A DNA stretch of 64,000 bases, taken from the NCBI RefSeq assembly GCF_000419685.1, contig NZ_ATTM01000001.1, positions 62,001 through 126,000 on the forward strand, read 5' to 3'. The stretch's first letter is position 1; every line of letters starts with the position of its first letter. Positions 44,648-54,836 of this stretch are shown here, one piece after another. The notes beneath the pieces were generated by a model, which was not told the origin of the DNA, did not search any database, and was given only the letters and a program-made list of their open reading frames with translations. Position numbers and translations under genes: made by a program. Source of the stretch: Flavobacterium antarcticum DSM 19726. GTDB taxonomy: Bacteria; Bacteroidota; Bacteroidia; Flavobacteriales; Flavobacteriaceae.

Positions 44648-47299
44648 ATGAAGAAATCTTTACTCTACATCCTGTTGTTTTTCGGTGTTGGCCTTACTTT
44701 CGCACATGCAAAAACCAATATAGTATCAAATTTCGATTCAATTTTTACCACACCGCCACCCAATGATGAGTGCGTCAATGCTATTCAAGCTGTTGTAAAT
44801 TTAGATGCAGAATGTTTGCAAGTTACATCGGGAACACTTGCTGGAGCAACTGCATCACCGGTTCTAAACACTTGTAGTAGTGGTGGAGACGACGACGTTT
44901 GGTTTACTTTTGTAGCCACAGCTTCTACCCATAGCCTTAAATTTCAAAATATTGTGGGAACTTCAACAGTATTGGTAAGTAGTTTATATTCAGGGAACAC
45001 TTGCGGTAATTTATCCTTGATTTCTTGCTACTCCATTAATAGTAATGTAGTTAATAATTTGGTTCCCGGGAATACATACATGATCAGAGTTTGGTCTGCA
45101 GCTTTAGAACCGCAAACTATTCAATTTGATTTGTGCATTACAACAAGTACGACTTCAATAAGTGTAGATACGACCCAATATACTGTATCCGATTTGGTAA
45201 ATGAAGTGTTAATTAATGGTTCTTGCACTACGGTTGCAAATATTACTTCGTCAACAGGTACCGGAATTAATAATGGTATTGGCTATTTTAGTAAGGGACA
45301 ATCTGATTTTCCTTTTGAACATGGAATTGTACTAGTTACCGGAAGCGCCACAGCCGTTGCAGGAGCAAACAATACTACGTTGAGTGGTAATAATGGTTTG
45401 TCAGGTGGAGACGCTGATTTGTCGGCTATTTTAGCGGCTCAAACGCCTTCGCAAACGGCCACTTTGTACAATACTACCAAATTAGAATTTGACTTTATAG
45501 CGTTAACGGATCAACTGACTTTCAACTTTATGTTTGCTTCTGAGGAATATGGGACATTTCAATGCAGTTTTGGTGATGCATTTGCTTTTATTCTTACCGA
45601 TTTAACAGCGGGAACTCCTGCAAAGAATTTGGCAATAGTTCCTGGTACTGATAAGCCTGTATCTGTTATAAATATTCGAGATCAACAATATAATTCAAGT
45701 TGTCCTTCTCAAAACGTAGAATATTTTGGAAGTTACTACAACAATCCCGAAGGAATTAGCACGGCTCCAATAAACTTTAATGGAATAACAGTACCTATGC
45801 AGGCTTCATCTCCCGTTATTATTGGAAACTCCTACCATATTAAGATGGTAATTGCAGATGCTTATGACTCGGCTTATGACTCGGCAGTGTTTTTAGAAGG
45901 AGGAAGTTTTGGTTCAGGTACTTGTAACGATAAAATAAAATTAATCACATTTATAGACAGTAATAACAACGGTATTAAGGAAGATTCAGAAAGTAGTTTT
46001 ACATATGGTTCTTTTAATTATCAGTTAAACGATACGCCTGAAATTCACGAAATTGATTCGCCAATTGGTGCATTCACGCTTTTTGATGAAAACCCTACAA
46101 ACAGTTATGACTTTACATTTAGTGTACAGCCGGAATACACTGCTTACTTTACTGCTGGAATAACAAATTTTTCAGATATTACAATTCCCATAGGAAGTGG
46201 AACACAAACATTGTATTTTCCCATCACACTAATTCAAGGGTATGATGATGCGACTGTTTCTATAAGTCCAATTGGGCAACCTGTTGCTGGATTCAGTTAT
46301 TACAACAAAATTATATATCAAAATTTAGGAACTACACCAACTTCCGGTACAATCACTTATACGAAAGATGCAGCAGTTATCGTTTCGAGTTCCGATGTTG
46401 GAGTTATGGGAACGCCAGTTGGTTTTACTTATGAGTTTAACAACTTACAACCGTTTGAAACACGTTCTTTTATGATTTCGCTGGATGTACCTGCTATTCC
46501 AACGGTGAATATTAACGATCTGTTGACAAGTAGCGTAGTCATTTCTGCTCCAGCAAATGACATCAATACAAATAATAATACATTCAGTATGTCTCAAACC
46601 GTGGTTGCTTCATACGATCCGAATGACAAAATGGAAGCGCATGGTCCTAAATTAGACATCGCTACTTTTACGCAAGAGGATTATTTATTTTATACGATCC
46701 GTTTTCAAAATACTGGAACGGCAAGTGCGATGAATGTGCGAGTAGAAGATATACTTGATTCACAGCTTGATCCAGCAAGTGTTCGTATGGTAACAGCTAG
46801 CCATGATTATTCCATGGAACGAGTAGGAAGTCAACTGATTTGGAGGTTTGCTGATATTTATTTGCCAAGTGAAAGTGACGATGCAGAATTAAGCAACGGT
46901 TATTTAACATTCAAAGTAAAAGTAAATCCTGGATTTGCAGTGAACGATATTATTCCAAATACTGCTGAAATTTACTTCGATGCCAATCCAGTGATTTTGA
47001 CGAATACGTTTGAATCTAAGTTTGAAGAATTTTTAAGTACAAAAACATTTAGTGAAAACAATATTGTATTGTATCCAAATCCCTCGAGTACATTACTTCA
47101 CTTATCGCTTCAGAACACGTCTGAACGTCTTGACAATATTGTTATTTACGACTTCATTGGGAAGGTCATTAAAGTAATCACTGCAAATAATGGACAACAA
47201 TCCACGATTGATGTTAGTGATTTATCTTCTGGAGTTTACATGATTGAAATTAACACAGATTCGAATTTAAAACAAACACGTAAGTTCATAGTAAATTAG
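44648..47299 (+). CDS. T9SS-exported choice-of-anchor L domain protein (short paralogue)
   Basis: 883 residues with a signal peptide (LLYILLFFGVGLTFAHA). Order of parts: one N-terminal beta-sandwich repeat (PPNDECVNAI ... DDDVWFTFVAT ... YMIRVW, about 36-170), a choice-of-anchor L domain (about 175-430: ITSSTGTGINNGIGYF, FMFASEEYGTFQCSFGDAFA), a spacer, a DUF11-like C-terminal domain (DPNDKMEAHGPKL to AEIYFDANPVI), and a T9SS type A sorting domain (LYPNPSSTLLHLS ... GVYMIEI). Predicted to be displayed on the cell surface or secreted through SprA. Function is probably adhesive, but that is inference. Confidence 0.9.
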   Translation: MKKSLLYILLFFGVGLTFAHAKTNIVSNFDSIFTTPPPNDECVNAIQAVVNLDAECLQVTSGTLAGATASPVLNTCSSGGDDDVWFTFVATASTHSLKFQNIVGTSTVLVSSLYSGNTCGNLSLISCYSINSNVVNNLVPGNTYMIRVWSAALEPQTIQFDLCITTSTTSISVDTTQYTVSDLVNEVLINGSCTTVANITSSTGTGINNGIGYFSKGQSDFPFEHGIVLVTGSATAVAGANNTTLSGNNGLSGGDADLSAILAAQTPSQTATLYNTTKLEFDFIALTDQLTFNFMFASEEYGTFQCSFGDAFAFILTDLTAGTPAKNLAIVPGTDKPVSVINIRDQQYNSSCPSQNVEYFGSYYNNPEGISTAPINFNGITVPMQASSPVIIGNSYHIKMVIADAYDSAYDSAVFLEGGSFGSGTCNDKIKLITFIDSNNNGIKEDSESSFTYGSFNYQLNDTPEIHEIDSPIGAFTLFDENPTNSYDFTFSVQPEYTAYFTAGITNFSDITIPIGSGTQTLYFPITLIQGYDDATVSISPIGQPVAGFSYYNKIIYQNLGTTPTSGTITYTKDAAVIVSSSDVGVMGTPVGFTYEFNNLQPFETRSFMISLDVPAIPTVNINDLLTSSVVISAPANDINTNNNTFSMSQTVVASYDPNDKMEAHGPKLDIATFTQEDYLFYTIRFQNTGTASAMNVRVEDILDSQLDPASVRMVTASHDYSMERVGSQLIWRFADIYLPSESDDAELSNGYLTFKVKVNPGFAVNDIIPNTAEIYFDANPVILTNTFESKFEEFLSTKTFSENNIVLYPNPSSTLLHLSLQNTSERLDNIVIYDFIGKVIKVITANNGQQSTIDVSDLSSGVYMIEINTDSNLKQTRKFIVN

Positions 47300-47328
47300 A
47301 AAGTTATAAATCTAAATGGATAATCCTG

Positions 47329-47364
47329 ATCCCGATTGCAGTTTTTGTAATCGGGATTTTTTTG
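47329..47364 (+). terminator. Terminator of the short adhesin-like gene
   Basis: ATCCCGATT pairs with AATCGGGAT and is followed by a T-run. Nearly the same sequence ends the paralogue at 52134-52167. Confidence 0.85.
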
Positions 47365-47421
47365 TGCTCCTGTTTTTCAAAGGATTCCTACAAATATTGT
47401 TTATTAAGCTGATAATCATTG

Positions 47422-47429
47422 TATATTTG
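47422..47429 (+). promoter_or_regulatory. TAnnTTTG -7 box of the long adhesin-like gene
   Basis: TATATTTG in the same sequence context as at 44619. Because the box covers the TTG at 47419, translation should begin at ATG 47452. Confidence 0.6.
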
Positions 47430-47451
47430 GCAACTTAAAACCTCGGATTTT

Positions 47452-50400
47452 ATGAAAAAACAATTACTTTTTTCTATTTTGCTTTTATTTATTGGTGTTC
47501 AAGTAGGGAATGCAACTTGCAAAAATTCATTTGGAATGGATACACTACTTGTTGATCCTCCTGTAAATGATCAATGTTCTAACGCTATTCCTGTTCCAGT
47601 AAATCCAACTTTAGAACTGGTTTCTTCCGTTTCTGGAACAACTCTCGGAGCTACTTATTCAACAATTCTAGGGGGCTGTGCTGTTCCAAATCAAGTCGAT
47701 GTTTGGTACAGTTTTGTAGCTACCTCAACCATGCAGTTTGTCAAATTTTATAATGTAGTCTATTCTGAGCCCTCACTTTCATTGAGTTATCAATTGTTTT
47801 CAGGGAATAATTGTGGAACTACGCCCTCTTTTAGTTGTATTTATGGCGAACAAAATGTGATAAGTAATTTAGTGGTCGGACAAAACTATAAAATACGCGT
47901 TTACTATCCCAATCTAATTACTACGGTTACTTTCGATCTCGCTATTTTTAACGTGGATCCGCTGATAAATGATGAATGCAGTAATGCGGTAACGATTCCC
48001 GTTAATCAAGGTACAGCCACCGATTTGTTTTTAAACACTACTGATTTAGGAGCGACAGCTTCTCCATATATTGAAAATTGTTATAATGGTCAAATCGACA
48101 CCTGGTATAGTTTTACAGCTTTAAATTCAGTTCAAATCGTGCGTTTTTTTGATGCAAATAATAATCAAACCAATAAAGTTTTCTCGTTGTTCACGGGTGA
48201 TACTTGCGGTAGCTTAACGCCTGTAATCTGTAATGCAGAAGGAGTTTTAGAAAATCTTACAGTCGGAACGACCTATACGTTACGACTTTTGAAGAATACC
48301 AATAATACGCCAACTCTCTCTACTTTAAAAATTCAAATTAATACTATTGAAGCGCCTTTAAATGACAACTGCGAAAATGCAATTACAGTTGTTGCCAATC
48401 CCGATTTACAGAAAAACTTTTTTGTGTCAGGATCGACAGTAGGAGCGACTCCATCAATTACAGATAGCACGGATCGAGATCTGTATTACCGTTTCATAGC
48501 AACTTCCACACAGCATTTGATTTATTTTGATAATTTAGCAAATGAATTTCAATACGAACTTTTTGAGGAAAATGCAACGTGCTCCAATTCAGATTTACTA
48601 TATTATGCTGAAGGATTAGGATCAACTTATCTTGGAAACGTATATTATAACTTCACCGTGGGAAATGCTTATATAATTAGAGTAAAATCAGCACTTGAAG
48701 ACGTTTCGGCAATTTTTGATCTTTCCATACGAACGCATGAAATTGTACCAAATGGACTTTGTATAAACGCCATCGAAGTACCCGTAAATCCCACAGCATC
48801 TTGTGATTTATTTGCTACAGGAATAACACAAGCTGGTTTTTTTGGAGAAGCTCCTTATTACCATCCGAATGATGCCACGTGGTATAAATTTGTGGCCACT
48901 TCAAAAACGCATGCTATAAAATTTGAAGATTTGGATGGGGTATTTTTAGAAGCTAACTATGGTGTTATTACTAGTGAAACTGCTTGCGAAGAAAGTCCAA
49001 GTGAATCCTATCAGGGAGTATTACAGGGCTATCATAATGATTTGATAATTGGAAATGAATACACCATAAAATTGACGAAGCAAAATTTCGTGGCACCCGT
49101 TTCTGGTGTAGTTAAAGTATGTATTACTACCGTTCCGCAACCTGCAAATGACGAATGTGTCAATGCAATACCGCTCCAAGTGAACGCGATAAATCAAACG
49201 GACTATTTTGTTAATGCATCTACCTTTGGCGCTACAAATTCAGCGCTAGAAAACACGTGCGGTGGTTTGGCTGATGATGATGTGTGGTTTAGTTTTGTGG
49301 CAATCTCGAAGTTTCACACGGTGACACTGTCTAATATTAGTCCTTTAGCCAATAATTTAAAACTTGCAATCTATCAAGGATCGGATTGTGCAACTATGTT
49401 TCTAAAGAAATGTGGAACGAGTAATTCAGTTCCATTAAATACGTTAACTATTGGCGAAACCTATAAAATCAGAGTTTACACCGAAAGTTTAGGTGGTAAT
49501 AATTTTGCCGGTTTTAAAATTGCGGTTACAACGATAGCATTAGCCATAAATGACGAATGTTCCAATGCTATTTTGGTTCCTACAAGTACCATCTCAAATT
49601 TGAATGTAACGCAAGTCACTGCAAAAGGCGGTTCTCAATCTAGTGAAGAAAACACATGTAATGCAGCAGCAGCGGATGATGATGTTTGGTATGAATTTGT
49701 AGCTACTGAAACGCGGCATTCCATTAATTTCAATTGGACTAGTATTTATCCATTTATGCTAAACTTTTCGGTGTACTCGGGTAATTGTGCTAATTTAACT
49801 CAAGTTTTTTGCAGTACATTGGGCGTAAATACCGTTGAAAATTTAGTTGTGGGACAAACCTACAAAATTCGTTTTTGGAGTGGTGGAACTGCTCCATCTA
49901 ATGCCAACTATAATTTACTTATTTTAAATGAAGATCCTCCATTGGTTGCCAATACCACTCAATTTACGCCGCAGGAATTGGTCTCCGATGTTTTAATAAA
50001 TAATCCTTGCATTGCCGTTTCGAATATTACATCAAGTACGGGAACAAATTTTGGGTCCGTAAATGGAATCGGATATTTTACAAACACCAATCCGCTATTC
50101 CCTATTAGCTCTGGATTGGTTTTATCTACCGGAGATGCGTCAAAAGTAGGAGGGACAAATTTAACGATATTAAGTGACGGAAATGCGTTGCCTTGGAGAA
50201 ACACCAGCGACAGCGATTTAGAAGCGGCAATTTTGTCCGCTACTGGAACAGAAATAGATACTAAAAATACGACTAAATTGGAATTTGATTTTACAAGTCA
50301 AAATGATTTTATGAGTTTCAATTTTCTATTTGCCTCTGAAGAATTTGGTCAATTTCAATGTATTTCTTCAGATGCATTTGCATTTTTACTAACCGATGTA

Positions 50401-52104
50401 AACACTGGAATTACCCAAAACATTGGTGTTGTTCCCGGAACTACCACGCCAGTATCCGTCATGACGATCAGAAATAATCAAGACAATAGCAGTTGTGCAT
50501 CTGCAAATCAAGAATTCTTTGGTTATTCGTTCGACAATTCAGCAAGCCCAGGCTTGGGGCTTTTTTCGCCTACAAATCTTAACGGACAAACTGCGTTAAT
50601 GACGGCTTCGGCGAGTATCATCCCCAATAATCCCTATCATATAAAAATGGTAATTGCTGATGGAGCTGATGCCACTTATGATTCTGCGGTATTTATTCAA
50701 GAAGGCAGTTTTACTTCTGGAACGCCTCAATGTTTGGATCGATTGGAATTAATTTCGTTTATCGACACCAATACTAATGGTGTGAAAGACGCGGATGAAG
50801 TTGCCTTTGCCAATGGATCATTTGTATATCAACTAAACGATAGTGTCGAAAATGTTGAAGTTGCTTCTTCAAATGGCGTACATACGATTTTCAGTGCAAA
50901 TCCTTTAGATAGTTATGATGTCTCGTACACTATCCAACCTGAATTTGCCAATTATTATTCTGGAGCAACTTCTTTTGAAAATATAACAGTTCCTGTAGGA
51001 AGTGGCACTCAAACTTTATATTTCCCAATCACAGAGATCCAAGGTTTTAGTGATTTATCGGTTACGATTATTCCAATTGGACAGCCCGTTGCTGGTTCCA
51101 ATTATGCTAATAAAGTAGTGTATCAGAATGTAGGAAACATAGCTGCTTCGGGAGTAATTAATTATGCTAAAGATGCGTCGGTAACCATTTCTACAACTGA
51201 AAGCGGAGTAGTTGTGACGCCAACAGGATTTACCTATAATTTTAATAATCTAGCTCCTTTTGAAACGCGTTCTTTTATTATCCAAATGAATCTTTCTGCA
51301 GCAAGACAGACGAATGAAGATACTACTTTGTCAAGCAACATCTCCATATTGTCATCGACTGGAGATACAAATTCAAGCAATAATTCTTTTCAAATTTCGC
51401 AAGCTGTAGTAAGCGAAGTTAATTTTATTCATAAAACAGAAGCCCACGGAACTAAATTGGACAGCAATACTTTTACACAAGATGATTTTTTATTTTACAC
51501 CATTTACTTCGAAAACAATGCAACGGTAAGTGTTAACAACATTCGTGTACAAGATCTATTAGATGCTCAATTAGATGAAGAAAGTGTGAGAATGGTAAGT
51601 GCAAGTCACAATTACACGATGGAACGAACAGGAAATCAATTGAACTGGAATTTTGATTTCATTTATTTGCCTAGTAATTTAGAAAGTGCTGATTTAAGTA
51701 AAGGCTATTTAACTTTCAAGGTCAAGACTAAACCTGGATTTGCAGTTGGTGATGTTATCGAAAATAAGGCACAAATCTATTTCGATTTTAATTCAGCCCT
51801 TATTACTAATACGTTTCAAACTAGTTTTGGACCGAATTTAAGTTCCAGTACGTTCAATTTGAATAATTTAGTAGTTTATCCAAATCCAGCTAAAGAACTT
51901 GTCAATATTCAACTACAAAACTCGTCGGAAACGTTGAAAACCATAACGATTTACGACATCATCGGAAAATCAATTAAAACAGTTTCTGGTAATGCTTCAC
52001 AACAATCTTCTATCAATGTTAGCGATTTATCTTCTGGAGTTTACTTGATTGAAATCACCACAGATTCCAATTTAAAACAAACACGTAAGTTCATAGTAAA
52101 TTAG
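47452..52104 (+). CDS. T9SS-exported choice-of-anchor L domain protein with six tandem repeats
   Basis: 1550 residues from ATG 47452, with a signal peptide (LLFSILLLFIGVQVGNA). Six successive ~130-residue modules each open with a variant of NDECSNAIPVPVN and close with GxxYxIRV-type strands. Then come a choice-of-anchor L domain (ITSSTGTNFGSVNGIGYF, FLFASEEFGQFQC), the same DUF11-like domain as the neighbour, and a T9SS type A domain (VYPNPAKELVNIQ ... TRKFIVN). It is a longer paralogue of the upstream gene, sharing promoter context, C terminus and terminator. The repeats suggest a surface stalk or adhesin, exported via SprA. Confidence 0.9.
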   Translation: MKKQLLFSILLLFIGVQVGNATCKNSFGMDTLLVDPPVNDQCSNAIPVPVNPTLELVSSVSGTTLGATYSTILGGCAVPNQVDVWYSFVATSTMQFVKFYNVVYSEPSLSLSYQLFSGNNCGTTPSFSCIYGEQNVISNLVVGQNYKIRVYYPNLITTVTFDLAIFNVDPLINDECSNAVTIPVNQGTATDLFLNTTDLGATASPYIENCYNGQIDTWYSFTALNSVQIVRFFDANNNQTNKVFSLFTGDTCGSLTPVICNAEGVLENLTVGTTYTLRLLKNTNNTPTLSTLKIQINTIEAPLNDNCENAITVVANPDLQKNFFVSGSTVGATPSITDSTDRDLYYRFIATSTQHLIYFDNLANEFQYELFEENATCSNSDLLYYAEGLGSTYLGNVYYNFTVGNAYIIRVKSALEDVSAIFDLSIRTHEIVPNGLCINAIEVPVNPTASCDLFATGITQAGFFGEAPYYHPNDATWYKFVATSKTHAIKFEDLDGVFLEANYGVITSETACEESPSESYQGVLQGYHNDLIIGNEYTIKLTKQNFVAPVSGVVKVCITTVPQPANDECVNAIPLQVNAINQTDYFVNASTFGATNSALENTCGGLADDDVWFSFVAISKFHTVTLSNISPLANNLKLAIYQGSDCATMFLKKCGTSNSVPLNTLTIGETYKIRVYTESLGGNNFAGFKIAVTTIALAINDECSNAILVPTSTISNLNVTQVTAKGGSQSSEENTCNAAAADDDVWYEFVATETRHSINFNWTSIYPFMLNFSVYSGNCANLTQVFCSTLGVNTVENLVVGQTYKIRFWSGGTAPSNANYNLLILNEDPPLVANTTQFTPQELVSDVLINNPCIAVSNITSSTGTNFGSVNGIGYFTNTNPLFPISSGLVLSTGDASKVGGTNLTILSDGNALPWRNTSDSDLEAAILSATGTEIDTKNTTKLEFDFTSQNDFMSFNFLFASEEFGQFQCISSDAFAFLLTDVNTGITQNIGVVPGTTTPVSVMTIRNNQDNSSCASANQEFFGYSFDNSASPGLGLFSPTNLNGQTALMTASASIIPNNPYHIKMVIADGADATYDSAVFIQEGSFTSGTPQCLDRLELISFIDTNTNGVKDADEVAFANGSFVYQLNDSVENVEVASSNGVHTIFSANPLDSYDVSYTIQPEFANYYSGATSFENITVPVGSGTQTLYFPITEIQGFSDLSVTIIPIGQPVAGSNYANKVVYQNVGNIAASGVINYAKDASVTISTTESGVVVTPTGFTYNFNNLAPFETRSFIIQMNLSAARQTNEDTTLSSNISILSSTGDTNSSNNSFQISQAVVSEVNFIHKTEAHGTKLDSNTFTQDDFLFYTIYFENNATVSVNNIRVQDLLDAQLDEESVRMVSASHNYTMERTGNQLNWNFDFIYLPSNLESADLSKGYLTFKVKTKPGFAVGDVIENKAQIYFDFNSALITNTFQTSFGPNLSSSTFNLNNLVVYPNPAKELVNIQLQNSSETLKTITIYDIIGKSIKTVSGNASQQSSINVSDLSSGVYLIEITTDSNLKQTRKFIVN

Positions 52105-52133
52105 AAAGTTATAAATCTAAACGGTTAATCCTG

Positions 52134-52167
52134 ATCCCGATTGCAGTTTTTGTAATCGGGATTTTTT
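52134..52167 (+). terminator. Terminator of the long adhesin-like gene
   Basis: ATCCCGATT/AATCGGGAT stem and T-run, a near copy of 47329-47364 including the bases leading up to it. Confidence 0.85.
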
Positions 52168-52251
52168 ATCGTTTTTATTATTAGTAAAATCGCTCTTTTT
52201 GTTGTAAAAACCTTTAGCAATCTCTTAAGACACAAACGCACTTTTGTTCAT

Positions 52252-52259
52252 TAATTTTG
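52252..52259 (+). promoter_or_regulatory. TAnnTTTG -7 box of the flavin oxidoreductase gene
   Basis: TAATTTTG ends four bases before the ATG at 52264, so the message would be nearly leaderless, as suggested for ruvB. Confidence 0.45.
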
Positions 52260-52263
52260 TAAA

Positions 52264-53253
52264 ATGAAAAATATACCTCTTTCGATATTAGATTTAGTGG
52301 TGGTGAAACAAGGTGGAAACGCAACGACAGCGATTGAAGAAACAGTTCGTTTTGCACAGAAAGCGGAAGAATTAGGTTTCGAGCGTTTTTGGATGTCGGA
52401 ACACCATAATATGTCAAACATCGCGAGTGCTGCAACTTCAGTTTTAATTGGACATGTTGCGGGAAAAACTAAAAGTATTCGTGTGGGTTCTGGCGGAATT
52501 ATGTTGCCTAATCACAGTCCGCTTGTGATTGCGGAACAATTTGGAACATTAGAAACACTTTATCCCAACAGAATAGATTTGGGTTTAGGACGCGCTCCTG
52601 GAACAGATCAAAATACAGCGATGGCTTTACGCCGAAATGCAAAAGATGTTTCGATGTCTTTTCCTTCAGATGTGAAACAATTGCAAACTTATTTCAACTC
52701 TGAAAACAGTACAGCTGCCGTTCGGGCGTTTCCTGCTGAAGGATTGGATATTCCACTTTGGATTTTGGGTTCAAGTACCGACAGCGCTTATTTAGCTGCT
52801 CAAATGGGATTGCCTTATGCTTTTGCCGCTCATTTTGCACCTGCTCAATTCCGACCTGCGATTGCCATTTACAGAAACAACTTCCGACCTTCAAAACAAT
52901 TAGTAAAACCTCATGTCATGGCTTGTGTGAATGTTATCGGTGGCGAAACGAATGACGAAGCAAATTTTAACGCGACAAGTTTAATAAATATGTTTACAGG
53001 AATCGTAACTAACGCGAGAGTTCCTTTACAACCTGCTGGAGAATTACGTGAATCCTATCAGATTCCAGAAGTCCGAGCGATGGTGGAAAATATGTTGGCT
53101 TGCACTTTTATTGGCGACAAAGAAAGGTTGCATGAAAATTTAGGTGGTTTTATTGAAGACACTAAAATCGACGAATTGATGGTTACGAATTATTTCTATG
53201 ATGAGGTAGCAAAGATGAGGTCGTTGGAAATTTTGAAGGAAGCGTTGCAATAA
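52264..53253 (+). CDS. LLM-class (luciferase-like) flavin-dependent oxidoreductase
   Basis: 329 residues. It has the bacterial luciferase-like TIM barrel with [18 protein letters not shown] at the start, [19 protein letters not shown] (FMN-side His pair), [16 protein letters not shown] and [11 protein letters not shown]. This matches the YhbW/MsnO8-like subgroup. These enzymes use FMN and oxygen or F420-like flavins; the substrate here is unknown. It stands alone between the adhesin genes and the converging nuo operon. Confidence 0.92.
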   Translation: MKNIPLSILDLVVVKQGGNATTAIEETVRFAQKAEELGFERFWMSEHHNMSNIASAATSVLIGHVAGKTKSIRVGSGGIMLPNHSPLVIAEQFGTLETLYPNRIDLGLGRAPGTDQNTAMALRRNAKDVSMSFPSDVKQLQTYFNSENSTAAVRAFPAEGLDIPLWILGSSTDSAYLAAQMGLPYAFAAHFAPAQFRPAIAIYRNNFRPSKQLVKPHVMACVNVIGGETNDEANFNATSLINMFTGIVTNARVPLQPAGELRESYQIPEVRAMVENMLACTFIGDKERLHENLGGFIEDTKIDELMVTNYFYDEVAKMRSLEILKEALQ

Positions 53254-53294
53254 TTTCTAGGAAAGTTTCTCGGAATCTATTTCAAAATATTTTG

Positions 53295-53352
53295 TCTCGC
53301 AAAGACGCAAAGCTTGCGTTGTTTCACTTTGCGTCTTGGCGCCTTTTCGAGA
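53295..53352. repeat. TCTCGCAAAG-family repeat, copy 4
   Basis: TCTCGCAAAGACGCAAAGC at 53295-53313 faces a degraded complementary arm at 53327-53352 ending TTTTCGAGA. It lies between converging genes, about 13 kb from the other copies and without a GxxExxY gene. Confidence 0.85.
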
Positions 53353-53407
53353 GTAATAAAATTAGCGAGTAAAACAACTTCTACGATTTCAAATATACAA
53401 CCATAAA

Positions 53408-53434
53408 AAAAGCCATTCTCTCGAATGGCTTTTA
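53408..53434. terminator. Bidirectional terminator at the end of the nuo operon
   Basis: AAGCCATTC and GAATGGCTT form a stem with TCTC loop, with A-run and T-run flanks, so it can serve both the oxidoreductase gene and nuoN. Confidence 0.8.
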
Positions 53435-53453
53435 CTTTATATATAATTTAATC

Positions 53454-54821
53454 TTACATCAAATCCATAATCAAAGAAGGAAAGAAACCTATCGCAATAT
53501 TCAATAAAATCGCAATTACAGCAACTGCATAATATAAAACCGGGGTTCCAGTTCGTTCTTCATTTGGTTCTTTACCGTACATCGCTAAAATCAATTTGAA
53601 GTAATATCCAATACTAATTATTGAGTTGATTACCGCAATGATTACCAAGAATAAGTAACCTGCTGAAATAGTATCGCTGAATAAAAATAATTTAGCAAAG
53701 AATCCAGAGAATATTGGAATTCCACCCATAGAAAGTAAAGCTCCAGTTAATACTGCCGCAAGAACAGGATTAGTTTTTCCTAAACCGTGGAAGTTTACAA
53801 TATCTTCGTTCTCATTTTTACCACAAACGTAAAGGATTACGGCAAAAGCTGCAATTCCAGCTAATGAATAAGCAGTAGCGTAATATAATAAAGTTCCTGC
53901 TGCAGTGCTTAATGATAGCAACGTCATTAACATAAATCCAGCATGTGAAATTCCAGAGAAAGCCAACATACGTTTTACGTTAACTTGGCGTAATGCCATG
54001 ATATTTCCAACAGTCATTGAAGCAATTGATAATACTACAATTATCATTTGGAACGCGTAAGACATTTCTGCATTTAAGACTACAAGTAATTTGAAAAGAG
54101 TTGCCATTGCTACCACTTTTACTAAAGTACTCATCGTTGCTGTAGTTAATGTTGGCGAACCTTCATAAACATCAGGAGCCCAAAAGTGGAAAGGAACCGC
54201 TGCAACTTTAAACAACATTCCAATCACAATCATAATCACACCTATGAAAAACCAAGCCGGTAATTCAGCAGAACGAGATAATGAAGCGATTTCTGCAACA
54301 TCAAAACTTCCCATTGCTCCGTAAACCAAACAGATTCCGAATAAGATAATTCCAGAGGCAAAAGCACCCATTAAGAAGTATTTCATTCCAGCTTCGTTAC
54401 TTCGAATGCTCAATCGTTCACTCGCCGCCATCACATACAATCCGATAGATAAAATTTCGATTCCCAAGAAGTACATCGCTAAATTTCCAAATGAAACCAT
54501 TGCAATTGCTCCAGCTAAAATGAAAAGTTTGATTGAAATAAAATCTGATATTTTTGTAGGATGATTACTGTAAAAATTATGACTCATCGCCACAATAAAT
54601 GTGGTCAAAACGATGAATAAACTTGAAAAAGTTACAGAAAAGTTATTCACCACAATCATATTGTTGTAGTAAGAAGCTTCCGTTCCGTACTCCGACATTG
54701 TTAGACCTAAAGTGGCTAATAAACCAATAATCGTTACGGGAATAATTCCTTTTCTTAAATTGAAAATTTCAAATATAAGGCATAAAACCCCTAAACCTGT
54801 AATTGCTATTAATGTTGTCAT
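53454..54821 (-). CDS. nuoN: NADH-quinone oxidoreductase subunit N
   Basis: 455 residues, about 14 membrane helices, one of the three antiporter-like proton-pumping subunits of complex I. Typical parts: GIEILSIGLYVMAASERLSIRSNEA (shown in part), LFKVAAVPFHFWAPDVYEGSP with the conserved Lys, and VNVKRMLAFSGISHAGFML. Last gene of the operon, 15 bases after nuoM. Confidence 0.96.
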   Translation of the reverse strand: MTTLIAITGLGVLCLIFEIFNLRKGIIPVTIIGLLATLGLTMSEYGTEASYYNNMIVVNNFSVTFSSLFIVLTTFIVAMSHNFYSNHPTKISDFISIKLFILAGAIAMVSFGNLAMYFLGIEILSIGLYVMAASERLSIRSNEAGMKYFLMGAFASGIILFGICLVYGAMGSFDVAEIASLSRSAELPAWFFIGVIMIVIGMLFKVAAVPFHFWAPDVYEGSPTLTTATMSTLVKVVAMATLFKLLVVLNAEMSYAFQMIIVVLSIASMTVGNIMALRQVNVKRMLAFSGISHAGFMLMTLLSLSTAAGTLLYYATAYSLAGIAAFAVILYVCGKNENEDIVNFHGLGKTNPVLAAVLTGALLSMGGIPIFSGFFAKLFLFSDTISAGYLFLVIIAVINSIISIGYYFKLILAMYGKEPNEERTGTPVLYYAVAVIAILLNIAIGFFPSLIMDLM

Positions 54822-54836
54822 TTTTGAATTTAAGGA

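Noticed and set aside
47419..47451. TTG 47419 as start of the long adhesin-like gene
   Set aside because: It lies at the -7 promoter box; the signal peptide begins at ATG 47452.
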